Positions 46,775 to 60,600 of a stretch of DNA of 64,000 bases are shown piece by piece. Both the position numbers and the translations under genes were made by a program. Under the pieces are notes generated by a model. That model was not told where the DNA came from and did not search any database. It saw only the letters and a list, made by a program, of their open reading frames with translations. Source of the DNA: Bryopsis sp. KO-2023 (Eukaryota > Chlorophyta > Ulvophyceae > Bryopsidales > Bryopsidaceae). The DNA lies in assembly GCA_030272585.1 (NCBI GenBank), contig BSYQ01000008.1, positions 4,340,001 through 4,404,000 on the forward strand, in the 5' to 3' direction. Position 1 is the first letter of the stretch, and each line of letters begins with the position of its first letter.

Positions 46775-47713
46775 GGGTGCGCGCAACTACAATGGAGTAT
46801 TTGATTTGTGGGGGATTCAGTAGTGGCCAGATATGGGGTTTGGAAAAATAGGTAGCGTAGTTCTGGGCTTAGTTGTTGAATCGAACGGGAGGGTGGGTTT
46901 GATGGTGCTGTTTTGAATGTAGGGATGCGAGGGGTTGTTGAACTTCGCATGTAAATTCATTTGATCCTTTCCGATCATGAAAATTTCTGGAAATTTCACA
47001 ACAATCGAGACGTCCCATGCATAAACAGCAATTGGACCACCGGTAGGGGTAGGAATGTGAAATCAACAAAGGAAATAACAGGTCCAAGATGTCGTCAACA
47101 CCCAAACAAGAGAAAAAGAATCTGGAATCTTTTTACGCTTGAGTAGGTCGCTATGGCTGTACATCTGGCCTGTAGGTATCAATGAATGAGCTGTTCATGT
47201 GCCCCATTAGTTTAATTAGCTTTATTCCTAAAAGATATGGCTTCATTCCGAAGGTTTTTATCTTTTTTGTCTTTGTTCCAGCATCACCATACCCCCATAC
47301 CCTCTCACACTTTCCCCACCCCCCACTGCTCTCCAAAAACCTGAAAAAGCTGGCAAGAAAAAATTTAATTTAATTAAGCAGTCTGCGAAAACTGAAAAAT
47401 ACCGAAAGAATGAAAATTTGTTCTGTCACTGTCTGGAAGCCGATAAAACACAGCAAAAAAATCTATTTTTCCTTAAGAAATAGCAAATTCATGATGCTGG
47501 GTGCAAAAACTGCTGATGGATGTGCAACCAAGAAAATGAGTTACTGTTGAACAAAATTACCATTCTTCAACACAACTGTACGTGAGCGCATGTCTCAGTC
47601 TGACATACGTACCTGACAGTAACTGGAAAAGAGCAATAAATCCACATGATGAACGAATTTTCGTCCAGTGGGCGCTTTTCTGCTCGGGGGGTCTGGCGTG
47701 CGCGCGCATCTTC
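46775..47713. other. Intergenic, 939 bp
   Basis: Between two plus-strand genes. No RNA gene or exon recognised. It must contain the promoter of the following gene. Confidence 0.5.
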
Positions 47714-49696
47714 ATGCTCGCGCGATTTCTTAAGAATATCGGCGGCGCAACACCAGGATTTCGCTCCAGTGCTTCACTTAACAACAGGAATTTTTGTCGA
47801 GCTTCGTCCACTGACGACGTGGAACAGGGGGAAGTCGACGAGTTGATCAACAAAAACTTGGTGAGTTCCTTTTTTTTTTCGTTTTTTTTATTTCCTGTAG
47901 TTTTTTCGCGCACGACTTTGGAATCAGAACGGTGTCGACGAAAGGGGGAAAAGAAAAGAATCTGGTGAGTGCGAAATATGGGTCGGTGGATGCGTAGGTT
48001 GAGACCACGAAGGACACCCCTGTGCAAACATCTCTGCTGACCACCAGGAGGGAAGCGATTCATCTGTGAGTTCAGGAAGGAAAAATATTTATTAAAAAGT
48101 GCTAAAAACTCTGTGACTAAAAAAGCATACATTAAATTAGTTGATGATTAGTCATTATTATTATTGATGATGATGATAACAACAGCAATAATATTAATAA
48201 GCTGATTTTGGATATTCCCAAAAAGTTCTCTGGGGGTTTTACTGCATATCCTAGCATTTCCCATCGAAATGTTATTTTTTCGTTATGGCAATATTTTCTT
48301 GAATCAACCTCAGATGACAGGGTTAAAGGTTTCCACTTTTTTTTTTTTTTTTCTTTTCTTTTTAAAAATCAAAAATAGGTATCGAGATATATACAGATTT
48401 GCATTTCTGTTTGATTGGCCAGACGCTCACGGCAATATTTGGTGAGAGGCGGGGGCGTTTTTTCTTTCTTTAAAAAATTACATTTACTGTGCTGATTTCG
48501 AAGCACCGTTTTTTTTTTCCCTTTTGCTTGTTGTAAGAATTTTTTCTGTTTGTTTTCGTACAAGCGATTTTCATCGTTTGCTTAAAAATGGTGGTTCAGT
48601 GAGACTATCTTTTCAACTGAATTTCTTTTTTTTTTTTTCTTGGAGAATTTTCATGAATTTCCATGGAAGTATATGCGTGTCACATACCTTTATATTTTGT
48701 AACATTGTTTTTACATACAATTAAAAACATTGTTTTTAGGAGGGATACTATTCGCACTTCTGCTCGTCAGGAGTTTGAAAAAAGTCGTTTCGAAACTAAT
48801 CCTGAGGAGGTAATTGAAGATTTCTTCGTTTTCAGATGTTTTTTATTTCCCTGTCGATATTCTCAAAAAACACGCAGAAATAAAAAATAAAATGAAATAA
48901 AAGAAATAATTTTTAAAAAAATTAATATCCGACTGATTATAAATATTTTGAAAGAAAAAGAAGTTAAAATCAAACGTATAAAAAATTTAAAAGGGTCAAT
49001 CCAAGTATGCAGATGAAAAAACCTGCACTTATATTCATATTTTCATCAACAGTTTCATGTATATTGATAAATGCATGGAAAAAAATGTGCATAATTGCTT
49101 ATTTTCCCTCCTTTTCTTGCTGAAATTAATTTTCTGAGAGGCACAGAAAAGGTAAAAAGTTAATTCTTGTAAATTTTAATAATTCGCTCCTGTTATTTTT
49201 AGATCAACAGGCTCCTTGTGTCTGGAAGACAGAGTGTATCTGACGCATTGGACCGGGTAAATTTTTATTTTTTTTCAGTTTTCTTCGTTTTGGGGAAGAA
49301 AAAAAAAATGGCTGCTCATGAAAGTTTTTGCGCATATAACTTTTTTTATTATTTTTATCACCACAACAAGAACAAGGCGAAAGAAAGATAGAAAAAAGAC
49401 CTTTTTTTTCATTTGTTTGACCTCATTTTAGTTTTTTTCCCTCGGGAAATGGAGCCGTGCAACTCCTGCGAATTCGTATTCCCCCCCCAAAAAAAATGTT
49501 CCCTTTCATTTTGAATAAACTATGAGTTTTTTTTTTCTTTTTGGTGGATGGTAAGGATTTGAATTTAACATTCGACCTAGCCCATCAGCAAATCCCAACC
49601 CTTTGTGCTTTTTTTTTGTGGCTTCAGTTTCTGCAAAAGAGGGTTGAATTGGAAGAAGAGAAAAGCGACCCCACCAAGCCACCACCCTTCGGTTAA
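47714..49696 (+). CDS. Small LYR-like (Complex1_LYR) mitochondrial protein
   Basis: Exons seen: 47,714-47,860 (MLARFLKNIGGATPGFRSSA..., a basic, Ser-rich, presequence-like start); probably 47,901-47,964 (FFRARLWNQNGVDERGK); 48,740-48,809; 49,203-49,256; 49,628-49,696. The last three read RDTIRTSARQEFEKSRFETN, INRLLVSGRQSVSDALDR and FLQKRVELEEEKSDPTKPPP. This resembles the helix following the LYR motif in LYRM proteins (R..I...F..N....DP..I..L...G...L..L), which serve as assembly factors for Fe-S proteins and respiratory complexes together with acyl carrier protein. FFR would stand for LYR. The phase between the second and third exons does not match in my model, so that junction or an extra small exon is wrong. 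Confidence 0.5.
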
Positions 49697-49840
49697 ATAC
49701 AGACATATCTCCCAATTCGCAAATTTCTACACCGCTGCGTTTTACAGAGCAGCTCCTCCTTTTTTGGATTCGACGCGAGGGTGGCGACTTCTTTCTCCAG
49801 AAACACCCCTCTGATTTGAAAAAAAATCAGAACCGTCAAA

Positions 49841-52800
49841 ATGGATTTTGGTCTGACATACGGTCCCCCAAAGAATGTGCCGTGCTGTCGGCATGTCCTC
49901 ATTAGATCGCGATTTCGGGGCCCCGTTTTGACCAGATCTAATGGAAGCAAGAAATGGAGGGCAAAATCAAACAACAGACGAGGAAATTACTGCGCAACGA
50001 ATGGACCGTTGGGGGCGAGTGTCTGTGGATGCTTTCGAATCCACAGCAATCGTTTTGGAGGGTTTTGTGCTGGACAGAGGTCGGTCCAGAAACGGATGAT
50101 TTATGTGAAGAGCAGCCGGGGCGACTTTTCTGATTTGGATTTTGATTCTGTGAGCGATCCGGACAACCCAGATTTCGACGAAATTAAACTGGATGAAGAT
50201 TTCTACAAGGTTTGTGTTTGTTTTTTGCTTAGCCTGACCGTCAAATTTGATTTGTTTATTTGTTTGTTTTTTCTTCTTCTTTCTTTGTTTGGTTTTGCCC
50301 TCAGATATGCGAGGAAGCCAAAATATGAACAAGTATTATTATTAGTATTATTATTGTTGGTATTATTTTATAGACGAAAAGAAGAGACAACTGAGATGAC
50401 ATTATTTTTTTTGTTGATCATTTTTGAATTAATAGAAGGATTTGAATTAATTGCTGGCCCCCAATATTATTTTTGAGGAGATCCAAACCTTCTCAAATAA
50501 ATATCCACACTCACATATTTTCTTTCCTGCTTGGAGAACAGCGATTTTTGAATCAGGATATTTTTCTTTGCACCTAACATGTTTGCGTTTGTTTTTTGGG
50601 TCAATTAAGAGTATGGGGATGACTAAAGAGGAAGCCGAACGATCGCAGCAATTTCGTGCAGAAGATGTCGATCCGGAGGCAGGCAGATTCAGTTTGGACG
50701 ACGTAGCTTCCTTGGCCCCCGATATCCCAGATTATGTCAAAGAGGTGAGAAAAGCATGCGTTTCGCAGTAATTTTACACGAATCTTTCGCACACCTTCAG
50801 GATCGGCTTTTTATTATTTTCTATTTTTCGCCTGGCCTGTTTTCGTGCTCAGGTTCTGGGTTCGCGCAAAACTGCATGAATTCAAACTTCACCAACTGGC
50901 TGACGATATATGACTTCCAGTATTTTTTTAAAACTTTTTTGCGGGCGCAATTGCCTTTTGCCTCGTTTATTTTTGTTTTGTTTTCTTTGTTTTCTATGTG
51001 AACACAAAAATGAAATGAAAACGTGAAAAAGATTTACGTGTGGACGGGATTCAAGATAGTTTATGAAAAAATAAGAAGAAGAATGTGTTGGCAATTTCAA
51101 TTAAGGGAAAAGGCTACATAGTTTGTCTCCAATTTTTTTATTTTATTTTTTTGGGGGGGAGGGAGGGAATGAATTATTTAATTAAAAATGATTCTTTAAA
51201 TCATAGGGGCTTTCCAAAGGAGTCATGTTCGGGCCCCCCGCGATTTTAGTGGCAGGATTTCTGCTGGAAGAGCTGCCCATGGTTCGATACGTGGTGGATG
51301 CTGCAGGGGGGCAAGCAGTCAAAGTGATCCCTGTTACCAACGAAATGCTGCACAAAAACGTCGAAGAAGTGGTGGAATTTCCGGAGCCTGACTGGGAAAA
51401 ACCACGACCAGACGATTTCATGGGGTCAGTTTAGCATGCAGAAAAAGGTTTCATTGCCGCCTTATCAAACGAAAAAAAGGAAAAAAAAAAAGAACAATGT
51501 GATGTCAATCCAATCAGCTCTGAAATTAAAGTTGAAAAAATAGAAAAGAATCGTGCGGTTGCATTGAGTGTTTTCTTTTTTTTCCCTCTTTCTTGGACAG
51601 GGGTGGGGGATGGGGTGCTCAAAGAGCGATCGTGTTTGGTGGAATGAAAGTGGAGGCCCAAGCTGCGGTGATCGAGCTCCTGGAAGAAGGCGGCTTGCCA
51701 GCGATTTGCCCCATGGCTGCGACGGAAGAAACAAAACGAATGAAACTGGGGGAGCTGCTGGCTGATGCAGTAAAGTAGGGCAGCCATCCCATTCGCATAT
51801 GAATTGGGGCCCCCCTTTTTTAACTTTTTCCAGTACAAGTGTGTTTTTTTTATGGAGGGGGGGGGGGGATCCAGGCGTTCTTCCCTTGGATATATCGACA
51901 GCGATTTCCCAAAGCCTGTACATTGAGTTTGCGAATATGCATGAATATAAAAACATGATCAGTGTTTTTTTTAGAGATTCTGAAATGAATGAAATGGAAG
52001 ATCCAGGCATCTATGTTGGAACAGAAATCGAAGGCAACATGCATCTTCTCTTGTCGGCATATGTTGATTTCTTTTTTTTTTTTCAGGTATCAGCGCTTCC
52101 GGAAGAACCCTGAAAATGACCTGTGGAAAGTTGGTGAGAGAGCTGCCAAGGATCTTCCAGATGTCGAGAATTACTTGCAAGATTCGGTGCGTTCGACTCA
52201 TTTGAAATGTGTATTGAGAAATCAGGACAATCTGTCGATTGCAACCCCCCAACCGACATTTCGTGTGTTTCATACAAAAGCAGTATCTCCATTTCTTTGA
52301 TTTCAACATATATATATATATATATTCTGTGGAAAGGAGAAATTCAGTTGGGTAGTTGCTCAATAGTTTGTACAGTTAGGACTCTAGGTTGTGGTATTTC
52401 AAGGGACTTTGGTTGGAACAGGGGTCGTACTTCTTACAGTGTCGGAATGTGAATTCAACAATTCGCATTTAGTTATTTGGTTATATCTCTTTTTTTTTTT
52501 TTTTTTCAGATAAAGAATCGAGTGAAAAATTTTGAAGAAGGAATGGAGAGCGGAATGATGGATCTCGAAGAAGACGAGGATGGAATTCTGCAAGTAAAAT
52601 TCAAAAAGGAGGTTGTGGATAGACACAACCGCGGCAGGAAAACCCCCCAGCAAAAATACGAAGATGCCGTCAAAGATTGGGGTCCAGAAATGACGGAAGA
52701 CGAACTCAGGGACAAATACGGTGGTATGGATGCTGAGCAAATGAAAAAGATGGTGGAAGAGCTGAGCGATGGAGAGGCCTTCGAACGGTGGATAAAACAA

Positions 52801-54615
52801 CAGGAGGCGGAGGAGGAAAAGACCAGTGCAAGGAATGGATCCCCAGACCTTGGGAATGGGGTGGCGAGTGAATTCAACCCGGGGAATGAGCAGGAGGAGG
52901 GCTACCCAGAAGACTGGGAGGTTTTGGAAAGCCTGAAGCAAGTTCAGGAAGAAAGAATGGCTTCGGAGCGTGATTCCAAATCTGGAGATGGTGGTGTGGA
53001 AAGTTCGGACACTGGTGGAGAGCATGTCGATTCGGAGGCTGTCGAAAGTCGTGGAGCGAAGGAGGGGGAGGGTGTTTCGAAAGGGTTCATGGAGGGGTTG
53101 AACAAAGGATGGATGGACAGCGGGTCTCTGGAGCTGGAGGAGGAAGTGCCGGTTGGGCTGGAGTTGGAAGATGCTGTGGGGGAGGGTCCAGAAAGTGTGG
53201 ATGATATGGCCAAGGATTCGAGCATGGAGGCTGATGTTGCATACACGGAGTCGACAGAACAGGAAATCGAAAAGGAGAGTGCAGCCTCCAGTGCATCATT
53301 CGAGGGGGCCCCTGAAATCGCCACCGACCCTCAACCCGTCGAAAATGATACCACCGAGGACCCTACGGATGAAAACACAGGAGAGTCAGGCCAGACCTCA
53401 GCGGCACAACAGCCTCCGCTTGATGATGGGGTTTACGAAGGTGATTTTTTCGCGATAGATAACTTGGTGGGGGATACACTCGGTCTGAACCCGCTGAAAA
53501 GGCCGGAGCCAGAGCCCCAAATGACGATGCAGGAAATGCTGGAGCTGCCGCTTGGACAGGTGGGGTCTGCAACTGAACCTCGAGAATCCAAAGCAAGGCC
53601 AGAGGCCCTAGATGGGGACGAAACCAAACCTGCTCCAGCAGAAAAAGATTCAGTTGGTGGAGAAAACCCGTCCAAGTTTGAAAACCCTGTTGAAAAGGAG
53701 GAGATTGATCCGATTCAAACAGAGGCGAATTTCAGTGGAGAAGTTCCCTCGGAAAAGGATTCGTCACTGGAAGTGGTGGAGGCTGATCAAATCATATCGG
53801 GTGGGTCGTCGCAAGAAACTGATGCGGAGCCAAGCGAGCCATCGAGATTGAGAGTGTTGGGTAAATCCCAGGTTCCAGCGAACACACTGGAGGAGTTCAA
53901 AGAATACATGAAGGACCAGGAAAATGAGATCGAATACAATCCTGACGAGCATGGGCACATTTTCGAGCCCCCGATGGAGCGTGCTTCTCAGTTTGCCGAA
54001 TTCGATTCAAAGTCCAGCCGAAGGGAGGATATCGACAAGGGGAAAAAAGAGTCTGTGGAGGCAGCGCTACGGGATGCTGTGGAGAATGGGGTCGATCCAG
54101 AGGAGCTCAAGAGAATGATCGATGGTCTGGCCAAGAAGCAGAAGTCCCCTGAAGCGAGAAAGTCTGAGGGGCCACAGGGGTTTGGATCCAGAGTCAGGAA
54201 ACCCACCCAGAGGCTGTTTCGAAGCCGATTTTCGTACAAGGATGAGCCCCCAAGAGAAACTTTTGGGAGGAAAAGCTCAATCACCAGTCCTGCTGACATC
54301 ATTCCTATAGATGATCAGGATTTGGAGGTGGTGGAAGGCAAACTGGTGACGCAAGGCGATTGGGATTCCGTTTTCGGTCGGCCCTTCTATGAAAAGCCAC
54401 CTGTGCAAGAGATCGTGCCTGAAGAGGTAACCACTGAAAGGGTTCGAAGTGAGGTGGTGGAGGATGTGAAATCCAGCCCTGGAGCTGATGCTTCCCCCAA
54501 CACTGGTGCAACTCTGACGAGAGCAGAACTGGCCGAGGTGGCTGAGCGGCAAGGATTGAATTTGGATGATCTGTTGGCAGACGCTCGGGAGAGGGGTATT
54601 AATATCTCAGACTAA
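49841..54615 (+). CDS. Large plastid-type protein with DUF3783-like region
   Basis: Six exons, all phases agreeing: 49,841-50,209; 50,610-50,744; 51,207-51,424; 51,601-51,774; 52,087-52,186; 52,510-54,615 (1,033 residues). Residues 1-90 are rich in Arg, Ser, Asn and Cys and poor in acids, like a plastid transit peptide. Residues about 170-300 contain FGPPAILVAGFLLEELPMVR and, later, QRAIVFGGMKVEAQAAVIEL with LPAICPMAATEE. This pattern resembles DUF3783, a small alpha/beta domain of unknown function found in bacteria and plants. Exon 6 encodes 701 residues: a charged helical part (KTPQQKYEDAVKDWGPEMTE), a long Glu-rich low-complexity stretch, then a basic patch and an ordered end (TRAELAEVAERQGLNLDDLL). 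The last 45 codons lie inside the right arm of the large inverted repeat. Function unknown. Confidence 0.8.
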
Positions 54616-57600
54616 GGGAAATCGATGGTAGTTTCATGGAATAATGCTTCATGCATTGTGTGCTGGCGTCGAGTTTTGACGAGTCCAGCAGGCAGGAAGG
54701 ATATGTTATGGGTTAGGGATATTCCGACAAGTTTGCTTTCGTCGGATGCACTTCTTTTCGGTGGGAAGCATGCATCACTGGTGGTCTGTTGCTCTTTTTT
54801 CCCGATTTTTTAAGTTATGTCTTTTGTCATGCTGGTTACAAAACACACATGCAACAAACAGAGCCCAACCCTTCTCTGCCAAAAAAGACCAAAAAATCAA
54901 CTGGAAGATCAATGGGTGACATATAGCAGAATCTGCAAAGCTGGAAAAAATAAAAAAAATAGAAATAAATCTGCAAAGTCATATTATTCCCCATTTCTTC
55001 TCCTTTCAATTGTTTTCCAATCATCAAGAAACTCAAAAGCAGCTCTACAAACATCCCTGGACCATCCTCAAATTCTCTTTGATTACAGACTTGAGCAATC
55101 GAAACATCCGAAACAAATCTCTCTTTGCCATGTCCATGCATGGCTTACACAACCAACCCAAAAAATATCCATGGTTTTCTCCACAACTTCACCCGATCTT
55201 TTCAATCCTGGGACATCCAAGCCAACAGCTAGAAAAATATTCCCTACTGTACATTAATGTTCACAGAGTCTTGGAATCTGGAACTTTGTTCTGGAGGGTA
55301 TACTCCGCCTGACATATATACATGTATGTCTACTGGGCGATCTCAGTGCCTGAAATTATCAGGTGATTGGGGTATGGACCTCCCTGAAAGTGACACTTTT
55401 GACGATCTGCGATAGGTAACCAACAAAAGAAAAAACAGCTTTGTTAGGATGAATGCTACCACAAAGTAGTCAGGAAAAAAACAGGCCTCCAGATGGACTT
55501 CACAGGTTCCCCATGAAGCACCCAAACACACATTACAATCCATACACTCAATCTGTCTGGCTGTCCACAACAACAGCCACTACACAATGGTTTTAGTGGA
55601 AGCACACACTTACCCTCATGATTGGTCCCTTGGCAGCCAGAATTTGATTCACTGCAAGCACACCCTCTTGGCTTGAAAGTCTAATCTGGATTTTTTTTCA
55701 TCATCCACTGTCTGGATCGCACACAAACATTGCAAAAGCATTAAATTTCTCTTGCTTCCAAAACCAACAGAAAACAAAGCAATGCTGCTGACTTTTTTTT
55801 TTCTCCTGTGATCCCAGTTCTCAAACCAGTTTGCCTCTTCAAATACCTTTTTCCTTTGCCATGGCTCCTTAGCACTCGTAGTAGAGGTATTTGGAAATTT
55901 GCAGTGCCCAGCTCCAATCCAATCATAAAAGGCCACACATCATCCCAAAAATTGAATCCCATATTTGCAACCCACTCTTTTTTTCATCATTTCACATACT
56001 CTCAGTCTGACTCGCAAACTTTGAACCATTCTTGTGACATTTGATTTTTTTTTTTCTCGAAGCGTGGTTGTGCTTTTCAAGGGATTGTCTCTTAGGAACA
56101 TTTTACTTCCACCACAGAATAATTATCGATTTAAATAACCCCAATTGGTGCATTTCCATTGAGTTTTTGATGAAGTTCGTATTTTGAGCTTGACTTTGTG
56201 GGGCTGACCCACTGTTGAATCCTCTTTTTCAAAATCTTTCCTTAATTTTTTGCTATTGAATTGACCCACACTTGAATGATGCATTTGAGTTGTATACATT
56301 CACCAGCTCCTCCCAAAAACAACAGGTTGGGACACAGTCATTGAACATCATTGGCAATACCAATCAAAAACACCAATTTGGTATTTCTTCGAAGAAAAAA
56401 GAGATATGGCAACATAACAGGGCCTCTCCCTGAACTTTTCTTTACCATCAATTGCAAGGATTTTTGCACATGCATTGCATGAACAAACACATCATGATCT
56501 TGATACAGAACTTGGTTTGTGGTCCTCCAGCCATAAAATTGTTTCCCTTGATATTCCACATACATGGTTGCTTTACTCGGAAAAAAGTTTTTCCAAGGGG
56601 TGGATCATCCCCAGCACAAAGCACCATCGATTGATGCTGTTAGTCAGACATCGATTGATGCTGTTAGTCAGACATCGGTTGAGACATGGGCTCTCTCTTG
56701 ATCTTGATCTTGATTCGAATCGCTTTTCTCAATTGATGACTAATCAATGTGTCTGCAGGTTTTTGAAATTACTTTTTTTTTTTTCATTTTGGACCTTGGT
56801 GTCTTTGACTTGAATGTTTATGCATCAAGCTGTTTAAGAACCATGCAAGGCAACTGCCCTGACAGAGTCTGCTCCAAACTTTTGACACAACCTACACCAA
56901 CCCAAAAGGATTCCTGGATGAGTATGAAATATACATTGACAGTACACCACCATCCTGGATAAAGGATTCGATTAATGTTAGATCAGCAAGCAAGATTTGT
57001 TCTGCTTTGAACACTTGGATGAAAAATCGAAAAGTGGAAACCAAAAAATGTGACGTTCATCGAAAGAGTTGGGGCCATCGCAGTTTGAAGTGAAACATGC
57101 TTGCTTGCAGCGCCATCGAAAATATCTTCTCCATGTTCAGAAGAAATCTGCTCCATGTTGAGAAAGCAGCTTGGGCAAAGCGAAAAGATGTCCTCCATGT
57201 TGAGAAAAACAGTTTAAGCAAAGAAGCAAACTTGTTGCATTGCAGCCAGACCATTCTGAGCTCCTTGTAGAACCACATGATTTGAAGAGCGACATAGGGA
57301 TGTATTTTAATGTTGATGTATTGAAAAGAGAAAAAAAGCAGGAGCAGCTGTCAGACTTGATGGAGCAGCATGTGTGCATTGACATGACTTGGCAACGATT
57401 TGATCCGGCAGGAACAGCAATTGAAAAGTTGATGCATTGCATGGTTGAGGGTGATTGAAAAACCAATGGATGGAGTTTGAAACAACATATTGATTTTCTC
57501 AGCTGGTGCTCTTCAGTGTCTTCAATCCAACAGTTGCTGTGTCCTGCAAAATAAAAAAGTCAAGATTCAATGCTCCTGACCGTCCGATAACAAACTGTGA

Positions 57601-60600
57601 AAATGCACCCCTCGAAACAATCGAGGTGAAATTAAACTCGCACGGTTCATTGTGGAAAAAGGAGCACACAGTTGAAAATACAGAATAAATAAAAATAAAA
57701 ATTGCTTCATTTAGATTTGAGAAAAATTGGAAAAAAAATAATAAACTCACCTTGAAATCAAGATGGAGGGTACGCTGATCTTCCAGCAGCAGGATTGGCT
57801 GAGGCCCTCTTTTGATGATTTCTTTCCACCACATTCTCTTCGTACAAAGTCCATTTTTTTTTATTTCCTGGAGGTTTCCCTTGCTTATCTTTTAACATAC
57901 TCTTTTTCATAATTCTGTCTTTTCTTTTTTCGCTGAATTTCTTCTTCTTCCTCCCATTTCTTCTTTCTCTGAATTTGAATAATTTGACTGAATGGATCTC
58001 CTGAGGATTCCAACCCATGTCAGCCCCCTCCTGAAGGCGTTATGACTGATGCATTTGAAGATAAAGCCACTGATCTGACAAACAGCAAAAAAAAAAGTGA
58101 ATTTCTTGTGGTCGATGCTGTCCATTCAAAAAAACTCAACTGGAGTCCTCCTGTCTGCTGCCAATCCACCAAAAAAAGGAGTAGGAAAGGTACTGGTCGT
58201 AACGACAATCAGGATTATGGGCCATACCGTCTGAAACTGCAAAAGCGCACGCCCTTGAAAACCCACTCAATGCTGGTAGAATGGAAGCCAAAAAAAACCC
58301 AAGGCAAGGAATGTATTTTGAATGCATCTTCAGTTTGAAATGGGGTGAAAGAGCACGAGAAAAACACATGACGAAACAAAAGGAAATCGAAAAGTTTACG
58401 GTCAGCTCGGAATTTACCTTGATGTCCAAATGTGAGTGCTCCAATGCATGGATGGGCACACTTTTGTCTTGGGATAGTCATTGTGTGCTATATTTTGACT
58501 TGGTTTCTCAAGCCCAAGCTCTCTTTTCGCAGAAAAATCAAAATATGACGATCTCCCTTGCACTTCGCTCCCTTTTCTTCCCCACACCATTTCCTTTTTC
58601 TTTCTTTCTCTATCTAATCTTTCTTTCTTGATTTTTTTTTCTTATAGTCTTTTTTTATTCTTTTTTTTTCCTATTAGGGGGGTTTCCAGCGGCCCCCCCA
58701 CCCTGACCCGACCACTGAATCCCACGCACCGGGGGCTTGGACGGGGGAATTTTTGGCTCCTCGCTCCTTGCTCTTCCAGGCTTCGAGGCTGCAATCATCA
58801 ATCTTCGGCACCTATGGGTGGGGCAAGGAAGCTTTCGCTCCCTCACCCCAAGATACACATGTGGCGTTAAAATTTGTCATAAAAACAATCAGAAAAAAAA
58901 AGGACAGCAAGAGATTCACAAGACAGACTGAAACGTACCAAAGCTCATGACTCCATGTTGGGTGGAAAGCGCTGACAGCGGCTTTCCAGTGGGGGTCTCT
59001 TGTCTTCGGGGGCATCAGGCACGGCTACAGTCTTGGTCGGGGTGGGGAAAAAAGAAGGGGGAACCGGGGTTCAAAGGGGCTGGGACGGGGGGAAATGGTG
59101 CGCGGGAACGGCCCCGCTGGAAAACCCCCAACACTTCTTTTTTAACTCTAGTTTTTTTTTTTTTTTAATCTTTTCCAAATCCTAAGATGGTGGTGCGCTC
59201 CTCAATCCCCCTTTTTTTCAAATATCTGAGTCAAGCTGATCAAAAAACTGAGAAATCGGCCTTTTTTCGAATCATTCATCTCTTTTTTCAACAAAAAAAA
59301 TCTACTTCTCTTTTCCTTAGCAGCCTTGCAAGAATTAGTCAATGCTCTTTGAGCCTCCATTTTTTTCCCCTCTTTAGATAGACCATTGAAACTAACTTTT
59401 CAGCAGTCACAATTGTTTGTTTTTTTTGCACCAGAAAAGGAGAGTGAATCCTCACGCTTGCCACCCTAATTATCTAAGTAGTTCTATATTTCCAACCCCT
59501 GGCTGTCGTCCTCCATTCAATATCGAAAATGTTATCAGCCGAAGAGCAGATGAGGAATTCTCAAAAAAAATCCTCGACTTCAAATCCAAGGCTGTTCCAC
59601 AGATTTTCAGCAGCAGCCCTGATAGAAAAAGAAAAAGCACTTCAAAGAGAGGAGAAGAAACAAGAAAACATGGAAAACAGCAGCTTGTCTATCCAGAAAG
59701 GTCCGGGAAAAAAGCGGCAAATGCTGATCATATCAATTTCCAAACAATGGGTCTCACCTTCACTTTTTTTTCTCTCTGAACAGCACTTCTTTTGAAACGG
59801 CATTTGCTCCTAGCCGCTTATAGAATTCTCCGGATGTAAGGAAATGGTTGAATCGTCAGAATTGACTCAAGGCTGCCGAGGAGACCTGAACAAAGAACCT
59901 CACATTTTAAACTGTGATTCGCTTGTTATCAATCCAGCAATTGATGATCCTTCAAGACGTTAGCCAAGATACATTAGTTGAACTTACCTTGGAAGTCGAC
60001 CAGGAGCACCACTGATTACAAGGAATCATTCCCGTCCACAGTGCAGGCCTGAAAAAATTCATTGTTTGCTCCAACTAAGAGTGATGACTGATATTTGAGA
60101 TAATGGCCCCAAAGGCAATACAAATCCATGCAATGGCTTGTGAAGAAGCCCTCTTTTTTCTGGACTGTTCTTCTCAAACCAATTCCTTCAATCCATTCAG
60201 CCAAAGCAACATTCCTTCCGTGGATATCGACATTGGCCATCAGCATCCAGAAAGAATTCAGTTACCAGCGACCTGCAAGAAATTGCAAGGCCTGAACAAG
60301 AATAAAATTGAAAACAGCACCAGCCAGACAAATCGAAACATTGCAATGAGGAAATTAAAAAAAAAAGCAAGAGTGCATTTTCTTCTCTCTTTCTCTAGAT
60401 GCATTTCCTACTCAGGATTCTCCATGCACTGAAGACTGACCCCAAACTCTGGACTTGGTTTCACCCCCAGAAAGCTTTTCGAAAAAAAAATCCTACTTTC
60501 ATCATCCTCACTCACCTTTGATCCACATGCTCCATTTGGGAAAAAGGACTGAGCGGCAGAAGAATCTCCACATTGACATCAAAACGCTAGTCGTAGGACC

